Assembly (NCBI RefSeq): GCF_018130765.1
Contig: NZ_JAFCJZ010000022.1
Location: 87,526-151,525, forward strand
Source: Bradyrhizobium iriomotense
GTDB taxonomy: Bacteria; Pseudomonadota; Alphaproteobacteria; Rhizobiales; Xanthobacteraceae
Direction of reading: 5' to 3'
Length of the DNA stretch: 64,000 bases
The notes below the pieces were generated by a model. That model searched no databases. It was not told the origin of the DNA and worked only from the letters and a program-made list of their open reading frames with translations. Below, in pieces: positions 1-7,522 of the stretch; the first letter of the stretch is position 1; each line of letters opens with the position of its first letter. Both the position numbers and the translations under genes were made by a program.

Positions 1-126
1 GATGATCGCGGGCTCGCCTTGCGCGCCCTGCGTCCTCATCTCGGAAACCAGAGGCGCAACGGCCAGCGGTCCCGCAAGTCCGGCCGCGCAGGCGAGCGCC
101 AGTTTCAGCTTGAATGCGATCAGCAT
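1..126 (-). CDS. 5' fragment of a secreted protein downstream of nirK, probable NirV
   Basis: The reverse strand opens with an ATG at 126 and stays open to the window edge, giving 42 residues that begin with a short basic/hydrophobic signal-like stretch (MLIAFKLKLALACAAGLAG). A GGGGAA ribosome site sits just upstream. It lies immediately downstream of nirK in the same direction. In Bradyrhizobium and other rhizobia the gene at this place is nirV, a formylglycine-generating-enzyme-like protein of unclear role in nitrite reductase maturation. The identification rests on position only; the visible residues carry no diagnostic domain. Confidence 0.55.
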   Translation of the reverse strand, partial: MLIAFKLKLALACAAGLAGPLAVAPLVSEMRTQGAQGEPAII

Positions 127-145
127 GGTCGTTCCCCGAAAGAAG

Positions 146-172
146 AAGGGGCCGGTTGTTCGCCGGCCCCTT
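146..172 (-). terminator. Perfect hairpin between nirK and the next gene
   Basis: AAGGGGCCGG (146-155) and CCGGCCCCTT (163-172) form a perfect 10-bp stem with a 7-nt loop, 8 nt after the nirK stop. On the nirK strand it is followed by CTTCTTTC, a weak U-rich tract. It could terminate nirK transcription or attenuate read-through into the downstream gene, or protect the nirK 3' end. Confidence 0.6.
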
Positions 173-179
173 GTCGTGT

Positions 180-1274
180 CTAGTTGGTGGCGGCCGGTAT
201 TTCCGCAGGCGCCTTCACCTGCATCATCAGATCGTCGTTCCACTTGCCTTCGACCTTGAAGTGCGCGGTGGCGCCGAGATCGGCGGCCTCGATCAGGTTG
301 TGCGTGACATAGGCGTAGATGCCGGGCTGTTGGAATTTGTACAACGCAGCTCCCGCCGAGCCGCCCCGGATGAACCAGGTCTCGAGCCCGACCTCGGGCG
401 CATTGCCGAACTTGCCGGTCTCCCAGACATAGTCGCCATGGCCGCCGATCAGGTGCGGACGGCTGTCGCGATTGGCCTGCGAGTGCACGATCAGCACGTT
501 CTCGCCGACATTGGCGGTCAGCGCGTTCTTGCCGGTGAGTGCGCCGACCTTGCCGTTGAACACGACGTGGGAGGGCGTCAGCTTCTTCATCACCTCTTCG
601 GTCTCGGTGAACGCCTCGCCCGGCGAGTCGTAGGACTTGAAGTTGCCCTTCTCGTCGCGCGGCACGTACATGTCCTGCTCGCCGATATAGTAGACCTTAT
701 CATACTTCAGCGCGTGGCCCTTACCGTCGTTTAGTCCCTCGCGCGGCAGCACCATCACGGCGCCGTTCATGCCGGAGACGACGTGCCAGGGGATCATCGG
801 GCCGCCCGGCGCGCAGTGATAGACGAACACGCCGGTCTTGGTCGCCTTCCAGCGCAGCACGACCTGCTCGCCGGGATTGATCAGGGTGAGCGCGCCGCCG
901 CCGAGCGCACCGGTCGCGGAATGGAAGTCGATGTTGTGCGGCATGGTGTTGGTCGCAGGATTGACCAGCGTCGTCTCGACGTAGTCGCCCTCATGCACGA
1001 CCATCAGCGGGCCCGGCATCGAGCCGTTGAAGGTCATCGCCTGGAAGGTGGTGCCCTTCTCGTCGATGACGACCTTCTTCTCCTCGATCGTGAGCTTGAA
1101 CTCGATGATCTTGGGGCCCTGCTTGGTTGCCTGCTCGTGCGCGTGCACGAACGGCGGAGCAACCAGCTCGACCTTTTGACGCGGCAGTTTGAGATCGTCG
1201 GCAGCCAGGGCAGGTGTCGCCAGCATCAGGGCGGTCGCGGCGGCGCTGATCAATGCGGCTCTGCGGGTGAACAT
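180..1274 (-). CDS. nirK: Copper-containing dissimilatory nitrite reductase NirK
   Basis: Periplasmic enzyme reducing nitrite to nitric oxide. The 364-residue product starts with a twin-arginine-like signal (MFTRRAAL). I prefer the ATG at 1274 over the one at 1283 because a GAAGGA site is correctly spaced for it. Two cupredoxin domains are evident. Type 1 copper ligands are His113, Cys154, His164 and Met169 (YHCAPGGPMIPWH followed by SGM). Type 2 ligands are His118, His153 and the His of the IGGHGDYVW motif in the second domain. Length and motifs match the class I (green/blue) NirK of rhizobia. A FixK/NnrR-type box lies about 75 bp upstream of the start, and the gene runs towards a probable nirV. 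Confidence 0.97.
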   Translation of the reverse strand: MFTRRAALISAAATALMLATPALAADDLKLPRQKVELVAPPFVHAHEQATKQGPKIIEFKLTIEEKKVVIDEKGTTFQAMTFNGSMPGPLMVVHEGDYVETTLVNPATNTMPHNIDFHSATGALGGGALTLINPGEQVVLRWKATKTGVFVYHCAPGGPMIPWHVVSGMNGAVMVLPREGLNDGKGHALKYDKVYYIGEQDMYVPRDEKGNFKSYDSPGEAFTETEEVMKKLTPSHVVFNGKVGALTGKNALTANVGENVLIVHSQANRDSRPHLIGGHGDYVWETGKFGNAPEVGLETWFIRGGSAGAALYKFQQPGIYAYVTHNLIEAADLGATAHFKVEGKWNDDLMMQVKAPAEIPAATN

Positions 1275-1342
1275 TGGAAGCATCCTTCATCTGAAATGGT
1301 CTTGATGACGGATGCAGTGTGCGCCTGTTGCGGCAAGAGTGT

Positions 1343-1356
1343 TTGCGCTGCGACAA
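1343..1356. promoter_or_regulatory. FNR/FixK/NnrR-type box upstream of nirK
   Basis: The sequence TTGCGCTGCGACAA (reverse complement TTGTCGCAGCGCAA) has the TTG-N8-CAA architecture of Crp/Fnr-family sites. Its centre is about 75 bp from the nirK start. It is close to the box I recall for nirK of B. japonicum, though I could not check that. One half-site deviates from the FixK2 consensus TTG(A/C)-N6-(T/G)CAA. Confidence 0.75.
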
Positions 1357-1513
1357 GCTTCTGCCGGATTCGCCTCCGGCAAATCCCTTAAGAGGTGCGC
1401 CGAAGCCGCATCGATGATGCGAGGGATATGATGTCGCGCTGAGTCAGCCGCGCAAGCGGCAAATCGTTCGCATGTTCAGCTGCATTCGTTCGCGAACGGA
1501 TGGATGCACCCGA

Positions 1514-1720
1514 TCAGAGCAGGTGTATCGCCACCCAGACCGTGCCCCAGACCGCGAGCGACAGCGCGGCGAAGACGGCAGCCATGAGCGCCAGGACCCG
1601 TGCGAGGTGGCCGGCACCGGTTGCGGGCGCAACAGGGACTGGACGGAAATCGTCGAAGCGCGGGATATGGCCGCGAATGTCGGCGAGCCAGAGAACGAGA
1701 TCGAGCGCAAACGACGCCAT
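1514..1720 (-). CDS. Small membrane protein in the nir cluster, function unknown
   Basis: A 68-residue protein (MASFALDLVLWLADI...) with a hydrophobic N-terminal stretch and a strong C-terminal hydrophobic helix (about residues 40-67) separated by a short Pro/Arg-containing segment. A GGAG ribosome site lies 9 nt before the ATG. It sits between nirK and hemN and transcribes towards nirK. A FixK2-consensus box at 1781-1794 lies 60-75 bp upstream, so it may be co-controlled with denitrification. I do not recognise the family. It could be an uncharacterised accessory to nitrite reductase or to NO tolerance, but only position supports that. Confidence 0.6.
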   Translation of the reverse strand: MASFALDLVLWLADIRGHIPRFDDFRPVPVAPATGAGHLARVLALMAAVFAALSLAVWGTVWVAIHLL

Positions 1721-1780
1721 GGCCTATCTCCAGGGAGCGATGATTAAACGTCATCATCGGCCAAATCCGGCGCCCGAACT

Positions 1781-1794
1781 TTGAGCGAGCGCAA
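1781..1794. promoter_or_regulatory. FixK2-consensus box between small membrane gene and hemN
   Basis: TTGAGCGAGCGCAA matches TTG(A/C)-N6-(T/G)CAA exactly. It is centred about 92 bp before the hemN start and 67 bp before the divergent gene starting at 1720, so one site could serve both promoters. Confidence 0.8.
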
Positions 1795-1879
1795 GGTCGC
1801 TCGTCCGGAAACGGGTAATCTAATGCCATCCAGGATTTGCCGCGCCACACCGCGGCATTGATTTACGAATGGGTAAGAT

Positions 1880-3232
1880 ATGAGATTCGATCTCGCAGCG
1901 AGCTATGGCGAAGAGAGACTGCCGCGCTACACGAGCTATCCGACCGCGCCGCACTTCTCGCCGGCCATTGGCGCCGATACCTATGCCCGGTGGCTGTCCG
2001 AGCTTCCCTCGGGAGCCAGCGCGTCGCTCTATCTGCACGTGCCGTTCTGCCGCGAGATGTGCTGGTATTGCGGTTGCCATACCCAGATCGTGCGCCGCGA
2101 CGAGCTGATCGCGGCGTACCAGCGGACGCTGCGCAGCGAGATCGCGCAGGTCGCCGAAACCATCGGCCGCCGCATCAAGGTCGAGCATATCCATTTCGGC
2201 GGCGGGACGCCGACGATCATGGCGCCGGAGGCCTTTGCCGAGTTGATGGCGGCGATGCGCCAGGCGTTCTTCGTGCTGCCGTCGGCGGAGATCGCGGTCG
2301 AGATCGACCCGAGAACGCTGACCGCCGACATGGTCGAGGCCATGCGGCTCTCCGGCGTCAACCGCGCCAGCCTGGGGGTGCAGAGTTTCGATCCCGTCGT
2401 GCAGCGCGCGATCAATCGCGTGCAGAGTTTTGAGCAGACGGCGTCCGTCGTCGAGATGCTCCGGCGTGCGGGCATCGCAGGAGTCAATTTCGACCTGATC
2501 TACGGGCTGCCGCATCAGACCGTCGCCTCGTGCCTGGACACGGTGCGGCGCAGCCTCGCGCTCGCGCCCGACCGCTTCTCGGTGTTCGGCTATGCGCACG
2601 TGCCGGCTTTCAAGAAGCATCAGCGCATGATCAACGAGGCGGTGCTGCCCGACGGCCTTGCGCGTCACGACCAGGCCTGCGCGATCGCCAATGCGCTGAA
2701 GGAGGCCGGTTACGTCCAGATCGGGCTCGATCATTTCGCCCGACCCGACGACGCCATGGCCGTGGCCTTCGAGGACCGGACCCTGCGGCGCAATTTCCAG
2801 GGCTATACCACCGACAAGGGTGAGGTTCTGCTCGGCTTCGGCGCCAGCGCCATCGGGCACTTGCCGCAAGGCTATGTGCAGAACGAGGTGCAGATCGGCG
2901 CCTATGCGCAAAGCATCACCAGCGGCCGCCTCGCCACCGCCAAGGGCTACGGGCTCACCGACGACGACCGGCTGCGCGCCGACATCATCGAGCGCATCAT
3001 GTGCGAGTTCAGCGCCGATCTCGGCGACATCTGCGCGCGCCATGGAGTCGAGGCCGGCGCGATGCTGAAATCGGCGTCGCGTCTGGAGCCGCTGATCTCG
3101 GACGGCGTCGTCAGGCTGGACGGCGACCGCCTCGCAGTCGCGAACGACTCGCGCTTCCTGGTCCGCAGCGTCGCCGCCGCGTTCGACGCGCATCTGGATC
3201 CGGGAAAGCAGCTGCACAGCAGGGCGGTGTAG
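1880..3232 (+). CDS. hemN: Oxygen-independent coproporphyrinogen III oxidase HemN
   Basis: Radical-SAM enzyme converting coproporphyrinogen III to protoporphyrinogen IX without oxygen, needed for haem synthesis in microaerobic or anaerobic cells. The 450-residue product carries the SAM cluster motif CX3CX2C at Cys57, Cys61 and Cys64, followed by Gly-Cys as in true HemN proteins. Next comes HFGGGTPT (SAM binding, near residue 115), and the C-terminal HemN domain. The N-terminus RYTSYPTAP is also typical of the HemN class rather than HemW. The gene lies between nirK and nnrR as in B. japonicum, with a FixK2-type box upstream, consistent with low-oxygen induction. Confidence 0.97.
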   Translation: MRFDLAASYGEERLPRYTSYPTAPHFSPAIGADTYARWLSELPSGASASLYLHVPFCREMCWYCGCHTQIVRRDELIAAYQRTLRSEIAQVAETIGRRIKVEHIHFGGGTPTIMAPEAFAELMAAMRQAFFVLPSAEIAVEIDPRTLTADMVEAMRLSGVNRASLGVQSFDPVVQRAINRVQSFEQTASVVEMLRRAGIAGVNFDLIYGLPHQTVASCLDTVRRSLALAPDRFSVFGYAHVPAFKKHQRMINEAVLPDGLARHDQACAIANALKEAGYVQIGLDHFARPDDAMAVAFEDRTLRRNFQGYTTDKGEVLLGFGASAIGHLPQGYVQNEVQIGAYAQSITSGRLATAKGYGLTDDDRLRADIIERIMCEFSADLGDICARHGVEAGAMLKSASRLEPLISDGVVRLDGDRLAVANDSRFLVRSVAAAFDAHLDPGKQLHSRAV

Positions 3233-3247
3233 ACACTCGCTCTTTTT

Positions 3248-3413
3248 GTCATTCCGGGGCGCGCCACCCGAACTCGGGTTTACCCGGGCTCGGCAAATTT
3301 GAAGATCCAAGTCGGCAATAGCCGACTTGGATGGCGCGAGCCCGGAATCCATTTCTGTACGTCATCCGTCGCACGATGGATTCCGGGCTCGCGCTGCGCG
3401 CGCCCGGAATGAC
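3248..3413. repeat. Palindromic intergenic repeat, family A copy 1 (with internal insertion)
   Basis: The element begins GTCATTCCGGGGCGCG and ends CGCGCCCGGAATGAC. Internal arms CCGGAATCCAT and ATGGATTCCGGGCTCGCG pair as well. Compared with copy 2 at 39825-39925 it holds about 65 extra bases near 3265-3335. Those extra bases contain a hairpin of their own, ATCCAAGTCGGC-AATA-GCCGACTTGGAT. It follows hemN and may act as a transcription terminator or an mRNA-stability element. Confidence 0.85.
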
Positions 3414-3435
3414 GCGCTGAGGAACTGGCAACAGC

Positions 3436-3449
3436 TTGCGCTCCAACAA
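3436..3449. promoter_or_regulatory. FNR/FixK/NnrR-type box upstream of the DUF1858 gene
   Basis: TTGCGCTCCAACAA has the TTG-N8-CAA spacing and one half-site fits the FixK2 consensus. It is centred about 55 bp before the start at 3498. Confidence 0.65.
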
Positions 3450-3497
3450 AGAAACCGACGTCCGCTCCGCTATCGTCGTTTCGGAACGGAGTTGTCC

Positions 3498-3695
3498 ATG
3501 CCTTTTGGATCCGACGATCTGGTCGATGACATCATGCGCACGGCGCCGCACACGATCCGCGTGTTTCTTGCTTTCAGGCTGGCCTGCGTCGGCTGCCCGA
3601 TCGCAACCTTCCACACGGTGGAAGACGCCTGCCGCGAGCACGGCATCGACCGCGACAAATTCCTCGCCGCACTCTGCGACTGCGTGCCGGCGTGA
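3498..3695 (+). CDS. DUF1858-type small protein (hybrid-cluster-associated redox disulfide family)
   Basis: A 65-residue protein (MPFGSDDLVDDIMRTAP...) containing the LACVGCPIA motif: a C-x-x-C pair typical of DUF1858 proteins, which often accompany hybrid-cluster proteins and NO-stress genes. A third and fourth Cys-like position lie near the C-terminus (ALCDCVPA). The ATG at 3498 has a GGAG site 7 nt upstream; a longer reading frame starting further upstream would run into the repeat and is rejected. A TTG-N8-CAA box about 55 bp upstream and its place between hemN and nnrR suggest expression with the denitrification genes. Molecular role unknown. Confidence 0.8.
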   Translation: MPFGSDDLVDDIMRTAPHTIRVFLAFRLACVGCPIATFHTVEDACREHGIDRDKFLAALCDCVPA

Positions 3696-3732
3696 GACGA
3701 TCCGGAGTTCGCGCGGGCGCGTGCGGATTCCC

Positions 3733-3776
3733 GGGTGAGGGTTGAGCTTCTGCCGTAAGCGGAAGCGCCCTCACCC
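3733..3776. terminator. Bidirectional hairpin between convergent DUF1858 gene and nnrR
   Basis: GGGTGAGGG (3733-3741) pairs with CCCTCACCC (3768-3776), and inside it GCTTCTGC pairs with GCGGAAGC apart from one wobble. It lies between two convergent genes, so it can end transcripts from both sides. Confidence 0.7.
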
Positions 3777-3801
3777 CTATCTTGAGACAGCGGAGCGGCG
3801 C

Positions 3802-4512
3802 TCACGCCGCGCCGCTGTCGGGAGTCCGTTCCGCCAGCACGACGATCTTGTGCGGTTCGCGCAGGATGATGCGCTGACGGCCGCTCTCGACGAGACCCTG
3901 GCTCTCCCAGCCGCTGAGAATGCGGCTCACGGTGTGCAGCGTGGTGCCGGTCATCTGCGCAATGTCCTGGCGGCTGATCGGGAAGTCGATCTCGATACCC
4001 TGGTCGAGCTTCTTGCCGGACTGTTTGGCGAGGCGCAGCAGCGCATGAGCAATGCGCTGCTCGACCTGCTGGGTCGACATTTCCAGGATGCGGGTGTGGC
4101 TCTCCTGCAGCCGCGTGCCGACGGTCTGCAGCGTATTGGCGGCGAGCGAGGGAAACCGCTCGACCAGCCGCGGCCAGGCCGAGGTCGGCCAGATCAGCAC
4201 CACGCTGTCGTCGACCGCCATCGCGGTTGCGGGATAGCGCGCGGCGCCGATCGCCATCGCGAGCCCGAACGTCTCGCCGGGGGCGACATAGCGCACCACG
4301 ATCTGCTCGCCGGTCGGGGTGGTCTTGGCCGCGCGGACATGGCCGTGCAGCAGCAGGAAGAACGACTGCGCGTCTGCGCCCTGCTCGAAGATGGCGGTGT
4401 TCTTCGGGTAGCGCGCCGAACGGGCCTCGCGCAGGATCTCGTCCAGGGCTTCCGGCGTGACCCCGGCAAACAGCGGCAAATGCGCAACCAGCGATGTGTC
4501 GACCTTGGCCAT
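3802..4512 (-). CDS. nnrR: Crp/Fnr-family NO-responsive regulator NnrR
   Basis: Transcriptional activator expected to switch on nitrite and NO reductase genes when NO is present. The 236-residue product has an N-terminal cyclic-nucleotide-binding-like beta-roll (about residues 15-125), a dimerisation helix, and a C-terminal winged helix with ISRQDIAQMTGTTLHTVSRIL as recognition region. There are no N-terminal cysteines to hold an FNR-type iron-sulfur cluster, which fits NnrR rather than FNR/FixK1. The start at 4512 follows a perfect AGGAGG; a longer upstream frame lacks such support. It is divergent from nnrS and shares the FixK2-consensus box at 4565-4578, which would place it under FixK2 as in the known FixLJ-FixK2-NnrR cascade. 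Confidence 0.9.
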   Translation of the reverse strand: MAKVDTSLVAHLPLFAGVTPEALDEILREARSARYPKNTAIFEQGADAQSFFLLLHGHVRAAKTTPTGEQIVVRYVAPGETFGLAMAIGAARYPATAMAVDDSVVLIWPTSAWPRLVERFPSLAANTLQTVGTRLQESHTRILEMSTQQVEQRIAHALLRLAKQSGKKLDQGIEIDFPISRQDIAQMTGTTLHTVSRILSGWESQGLVESGRQRIILREPHKIVVLAERTPDSGAA

Positions 4513-4564
4513 TCTGCCTCCTTGGCGCTCCGGAGTGTGATGGCACCTGCAATCGTCCTGCAAT

Positions 4565-4578
4565 TTGCGATAGCGCAA
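4565..4578. promoter_or_regulatory. FixK2-consensus box between nnrR and nnrS
   Basis: TTGCGATAGCGCAA matches TTG(A/C)-N6-(T/G)CAA on both halves. It is centred 59 bp before nnrR and 70 bp before nnrS, allowing control of both divergent genes. Confidence 0.85.
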
Positions 4579-4641
4579 AACCGGCCGCCCGGGACGGCAG
4601 TATTTTTCCAAGCAACAGTCTGAATTGACAGGAGTTGCCCC

Positions 4642-5853
4642 ATGGCTGGCGCCCGATCCCGCAATTTTGCGGGCTGGCCGCTGTTTGCGAACAGTTTTCG
4701 GCCCTTTTTCCTGCTCGCCGCGATCCAGGCCGGGCTGTCGATTCTGGCCTGGCTGCCGATATTCTACGGTGAATTGTCGGTGACCTCAGCCTTCGCGCCC
4801 CGCGACTGGCACGTCCACGAGATGCTCTACGGCTTCCTGCCGGCTGTCATCACCGGGTTCCTGTTCACGGCGATCCCGAACTGGACCGGGCGGCTGCCGA
4901 TCCAGGGGACCTCGCTCGGCGCGCTGCTGGTGGTCTGGCTGGCCGGACGCCTTGCAGTGACCTTGTCGGCCGATATCGGATGGGCCTTCGCGCTTGGCAT
5001 CGACGCGGCCTTCCTGGCGCTGGTCGTCGCCGCTGCGACGCGCGAGATCATCGCGGGCGGCAACTGGCGCAACCTGCCGGTGGTGGTGCTGGTGCTCATG
5101 CTGCTGGCCGGCAATGTCGGCTTCCATCTCGAAGCGCATTACCAAGGCGCGGCCGATGTCAGCATCCGCGTCGGCGTCAGTGTCGTGATGCTGCTGATCG
5201 CGCTGATTGGCGGCCGCATCATTCCGAGCTTCACCCGCAACTGGCTGGTCAAGTTCAATCCCGGACGCCTGCCGGTGCCGTTCGGACGTTTTGACGGCGT
5301 GGTGATCGGATTGAGCGCGCTGGCGCTGATCGCGTGGATCGTGGCACCGCTGAACATGATCACCGGCGCTGTGATGGCCGTGGTCGGCGTGCTGCATCTG
5401 GTTCGGCTTGCACGCTGGGCCGGCGACCGCACCACGCGCGAGCGGCTGCTGCTGATCCTGCATGTCGGTTACGTCTTCGTGCCATTCGGCTTCATCCTGA
5501 ATGCCCTGGCCGCCTTCGGCGAACTGCCGCCGAGCGCCGGCATTCATGCCTGGATGGCCGGCGCGGCCGGAACCATGACGCTCGCGGTGATGACGCGTGC
5601 GAGCCTCGGTCACACCGGGCAGGCGCTGACGGCGTCCCCGGCGACGCAAGCCATCTATGTCGCGATCGTGGTCGCGGCGCTGGCGCGGGTCTGCGCAGTG
5701 GTCGTGCCCGCGCATAGCGACGTGCTGCTGCACGTCGCGGCCTTCGGCTGGGTTGCGGCATTCCTCGGCTTTGCCGTCGCATTCGGCCCGCTGCTCGCCG
5801 GCAGCCGCTGGCGCGCGCTCGCCATCATGGGCGTGCCGGCCCCGGCACGCTAA
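4642..5853 (+). CDS. nnrS: NnrS, haem-copper membrane protein of the NO response
   Basis: A 403-residue polytopic inner-membrane protein with about twelve hydrophobic segments. It shows NnrS family signatures: the N-terminal FANSFRPFFLLAAI region, the RDWHVHEMLYGF motif with conserved His residues, and GRIIPSFTRNWL in the middle. NnrS proteins bind haem and copper and protect against nitrosative stress and iron-pool nitrosylation; they are regularly found beside nnrR. The ATG is preceded by an AGGAG site. The gene is divergent from nnrR with a shared FixK/NnrR-type box. Confidence 0.95.
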   Translation: MAGARSRNFAGWPLFANSFRPFFLLAAIQAGLSILAWLPIFYGELSVTSAFAPRDWHVHEMLYGFLPAVITGFLFTAIPNWTGRLPIQGTSLGALLVVWLAGRLAVTLSADIGWAFALGIDAAFLALVVAAATREIIAGGNWRNLPVVVLVLMLLAGNVGFHLEAHYQGAADVSIRVGVSVVMLLIALIGGRIIPSFTRNWLVKFNPGRLPVPFGRFDGVVIGLSALALIAWIVAPLNMITGAVMAVVGVLHLVRLARWAGDRTTRERLLLILHVGYVFVPFGFILNALAAFGELPPSAGIHAWMAGAAGTMTLAVMTRASLGHTGQALTASPATQAIYVAIVVAALARVCAVVVPAHSDVLLHVAAFGWVAAFLGFAVAFGPLLAGSRWRALAIMGVPAPAR

Positions 5854-5958
5854 ATTATGGTGCCGGCGTAACAAGTGCCGTCATCGATCCGAAACTATCA
5901 GTCGAGGTACGCCTGCTGTCAGCCTGGCGTGGAAACGCGATTGAGGAATGGATCGAAA

Positions 5959-6276
5959 ATGATCGGCGAAGTCGTTGTGATTGGCGGCCTGAATTTGCGA
6001 GATGGCGTCTCGCTTGAGGAATACGATCGACTGGGCGGGCGCATGTACAACATTGTCAGCAGTCTTCCGGGCTTTCTGTCGATCAAGTCGTTCAAGGCCG
6101 ACGATGGCGAGGAGCTGACCGTGTTTCGCTTTGCGTCCGAGGCGGCACTCGAAGCCTGGCGCACTCATCCGGAACATATCGAGGCGATGAAACGGGGGCA
6201 TGCCGAATTCTATGCCAGCGGCCTCCTGCAGATTTGCAAGGTCATCCGCGAGGTCGGCCCCTTCGAGCACGCATGA
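5959..6276 (+). CDS. Antibiotic-biosynthesis-monooxygenase (ABM) fold protein
   Basis: A 105-residue protein of the dimeric alpha+beta barrel ABM superfamily. Visible features are an opening beta-strand (EVVVIGGLNLRDG), a helix, the SLPGFLSIKSF strand, then FRFASEAALEAWRTHPEH, the usual W...H helix of this fold. Members include small cofactor-free monooxygenases and haem-degrading enzymes; the substrate is not predictable here. The ATG at 5959 has GAGGAA upstream and matches the start of the fold, so the 28-codon upstream extension is rejected. It follows nnrS by about 105 bp and may be in the same transcript. Confidence 0.75.
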   Translation: MIGEVVVIGGLNLRDGVSLEEYDRLGGRMYNIVSSLPGFLSIKSFKADDGEELTVFRFASEAALEAWRTHPEHIEAMKRGHAEFYASGLLQICKVIREVGPFEHA

Positions 6277-6284
6277 TTTGAGTG

Positions 6285-7322
6285 CTAGGCCGCAGTCGCC
6301 GAGGGGACGGTGTCCGGCTTTGCCAGCGGCCGCATGCCCTTGCGCCATGCGGTGATGGTGCAGCCGAAGCGACCACGGAACCACCGCGCCATCGCGCTTT
6401 GCGCGGAGAAGCCGAGCTGCGCGGCGATATCGGCCAGCGGCCGGTCGGGATCGTCGATCAGCTGGATCACGAGATCGGCGCGCTGCGCGTCGAGGATGGC
6501 CGAGAAGCTGGTGCCTGATGCAGCGAGGTGGCGATGGATGGTGCGGCGAGTGCAGGCGAGATGCTCGGCCACGCGCTCGACCGTGCAATCGCCGCTGGCG
6601 AGCAGGGTCCGCACGACTTCGTCGACCTTCTCCTCCCAGCTTGCCGGCCGCGTTTCGATCGCCTCGATCCGCTTGCGCAGGTAATTGGCGATGAGGGGAT
6701 GCGCGCTCGGGATGCGGCGCTCCATGTCGTGCGCCGACAGCAGGATCGAATCGTCATCCGCATTGAAGGTCACCCGGCAGCCGAAGAAGTCGCGGTAGCG
6801 CTTGCGATCGTGCGGTGGCGGATAGTGCAGGCGTACTTCCTGCGGCCGCCAATCGCTGCCGAACAGCGACTGGATGATGCGGTGAACGCTGCCGAGCGCC
6901 ATATCGATCGATTGCCGCGGCGCGGTCGGCTGCCGGCCGCGCAGGTGCAGCGTGACTTTCACCGTCTGCTTGTCGCTGGTGACGTCGAGCTTCATGCCGT
7001 CGTGATGGACATGGATGAAGCGCGAGAACGCTTTGATGGCTTCACCGACGGTCGCTTGTTCGCGCACGATCAGGCCAACCGCGCCGAAATTGGTGAGCCC
7101 GCCGCGCTCGGCGAGGCGCAGGCCAAAATCTTCGGCACCCGACGCCTCTGCCGACAATTCGAGCAGACGGCGCAGGCTGGTCACTGCAATCGGCGTATCG
7201 GGCTTATCCAGCACGGCCAGCGGCAGCCTGACCTTGCGCATCATCTGCCTGGGGTCGAGCCCAACTGACCGGGCGACCTCCGGGTAATAGCTCAAGCCTG
7301 CGCTGCGAATGAGGTCGGTCAT
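6285..7322 (-). CDS. AraC-family transcriptional regulator
   Basis: A 345-residue regulator. The N-terminal two-thirds resembles the AraC 'arabinose-binding-like' domain of the OruR/ArgR-type group (RSVGLDPRQMMRKVRLPLAVL...RRLLELSAEASG...FGLRLAERGG). The C-terminal part carries two helix-turn-helix units (ERVAEHLACTRRTIHRHLAA, and LADIAAQLGFSAQSAMARWF). The start at 7322 has AGGAAC at good spacing; upstream in-frame codons are less supported. It is convergent with the ABM gene and divergent from the FixJ-like regulator. Effector and targets unknown. Confidence 0.9.
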   Translation of the reverse strand: MTDLIRSAGLSYYPEVARSVGLDPRQMMRKVRLPLAVLDKPDTPIAVTSLRRLLELSAEASGAEDFGLRLAERGGLTNFGAVGLIVREQATVGEAIKAFSRFIHVHHDGMKLDVTSDKQTVKVTLHLRGRQPTAPRQSIDMALGSVHRIIQSLFGSDWRPQEVRLHYPPPHDRKRYRDFFGCRVTFNADDDSILLSAHDMERRIPSAHPLIANYLRKRIEAIETRPASWEEKVDEVVRTLLASGDCTVERVAEHLACTRRTIHRHLAASGTSFSAILDAQRADLVIQLIDDPDRPLADIAAQLGFSAQSAMARWFRGRFGCTITAWRKGMRPLAKPDTVPSATAA

Positions 7323-7522
7323 GCGAACCGTTCCTGTCAGCCATTCCCGCAGATGTCCCGAAATGTAAAGTTTCTGTCCCGATCCGTCAAATCCGGGAAC
7401 AGGATGGAACATACATAAGGGAAACCGAAGCACGGGCGTGAATGCCGTGCGTATGACGGCGGGGCGCGACGGGGCCCCCGGCCGTCTCGGACCATTTGAC
7501 CAAGACATTGCTGGATCGGGAT

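Noticed and set aside
1331..1340. A second, shorter TTG...CAA motif near nirK (TTGCGGCAA)
   Set aside because: Only three bases separate the half-sites; Crp/Fnr boxes need eight.
1820..3352. Long open frame antisense to hemN (about 510 codons)
   Set aside because: Composition is Arg/Ala/Gly/His-rich noise typical of the reverse strand of GC-rich genes, with no family motif; hemN on the other strand is certain.
7432..7452. Inverted repeat GCACGG...CCGTGC between the AraC and FixJ-like genes
   Set aside because: Six-base arms are expected often by chance in GC-rich DNA and no known operator matches.
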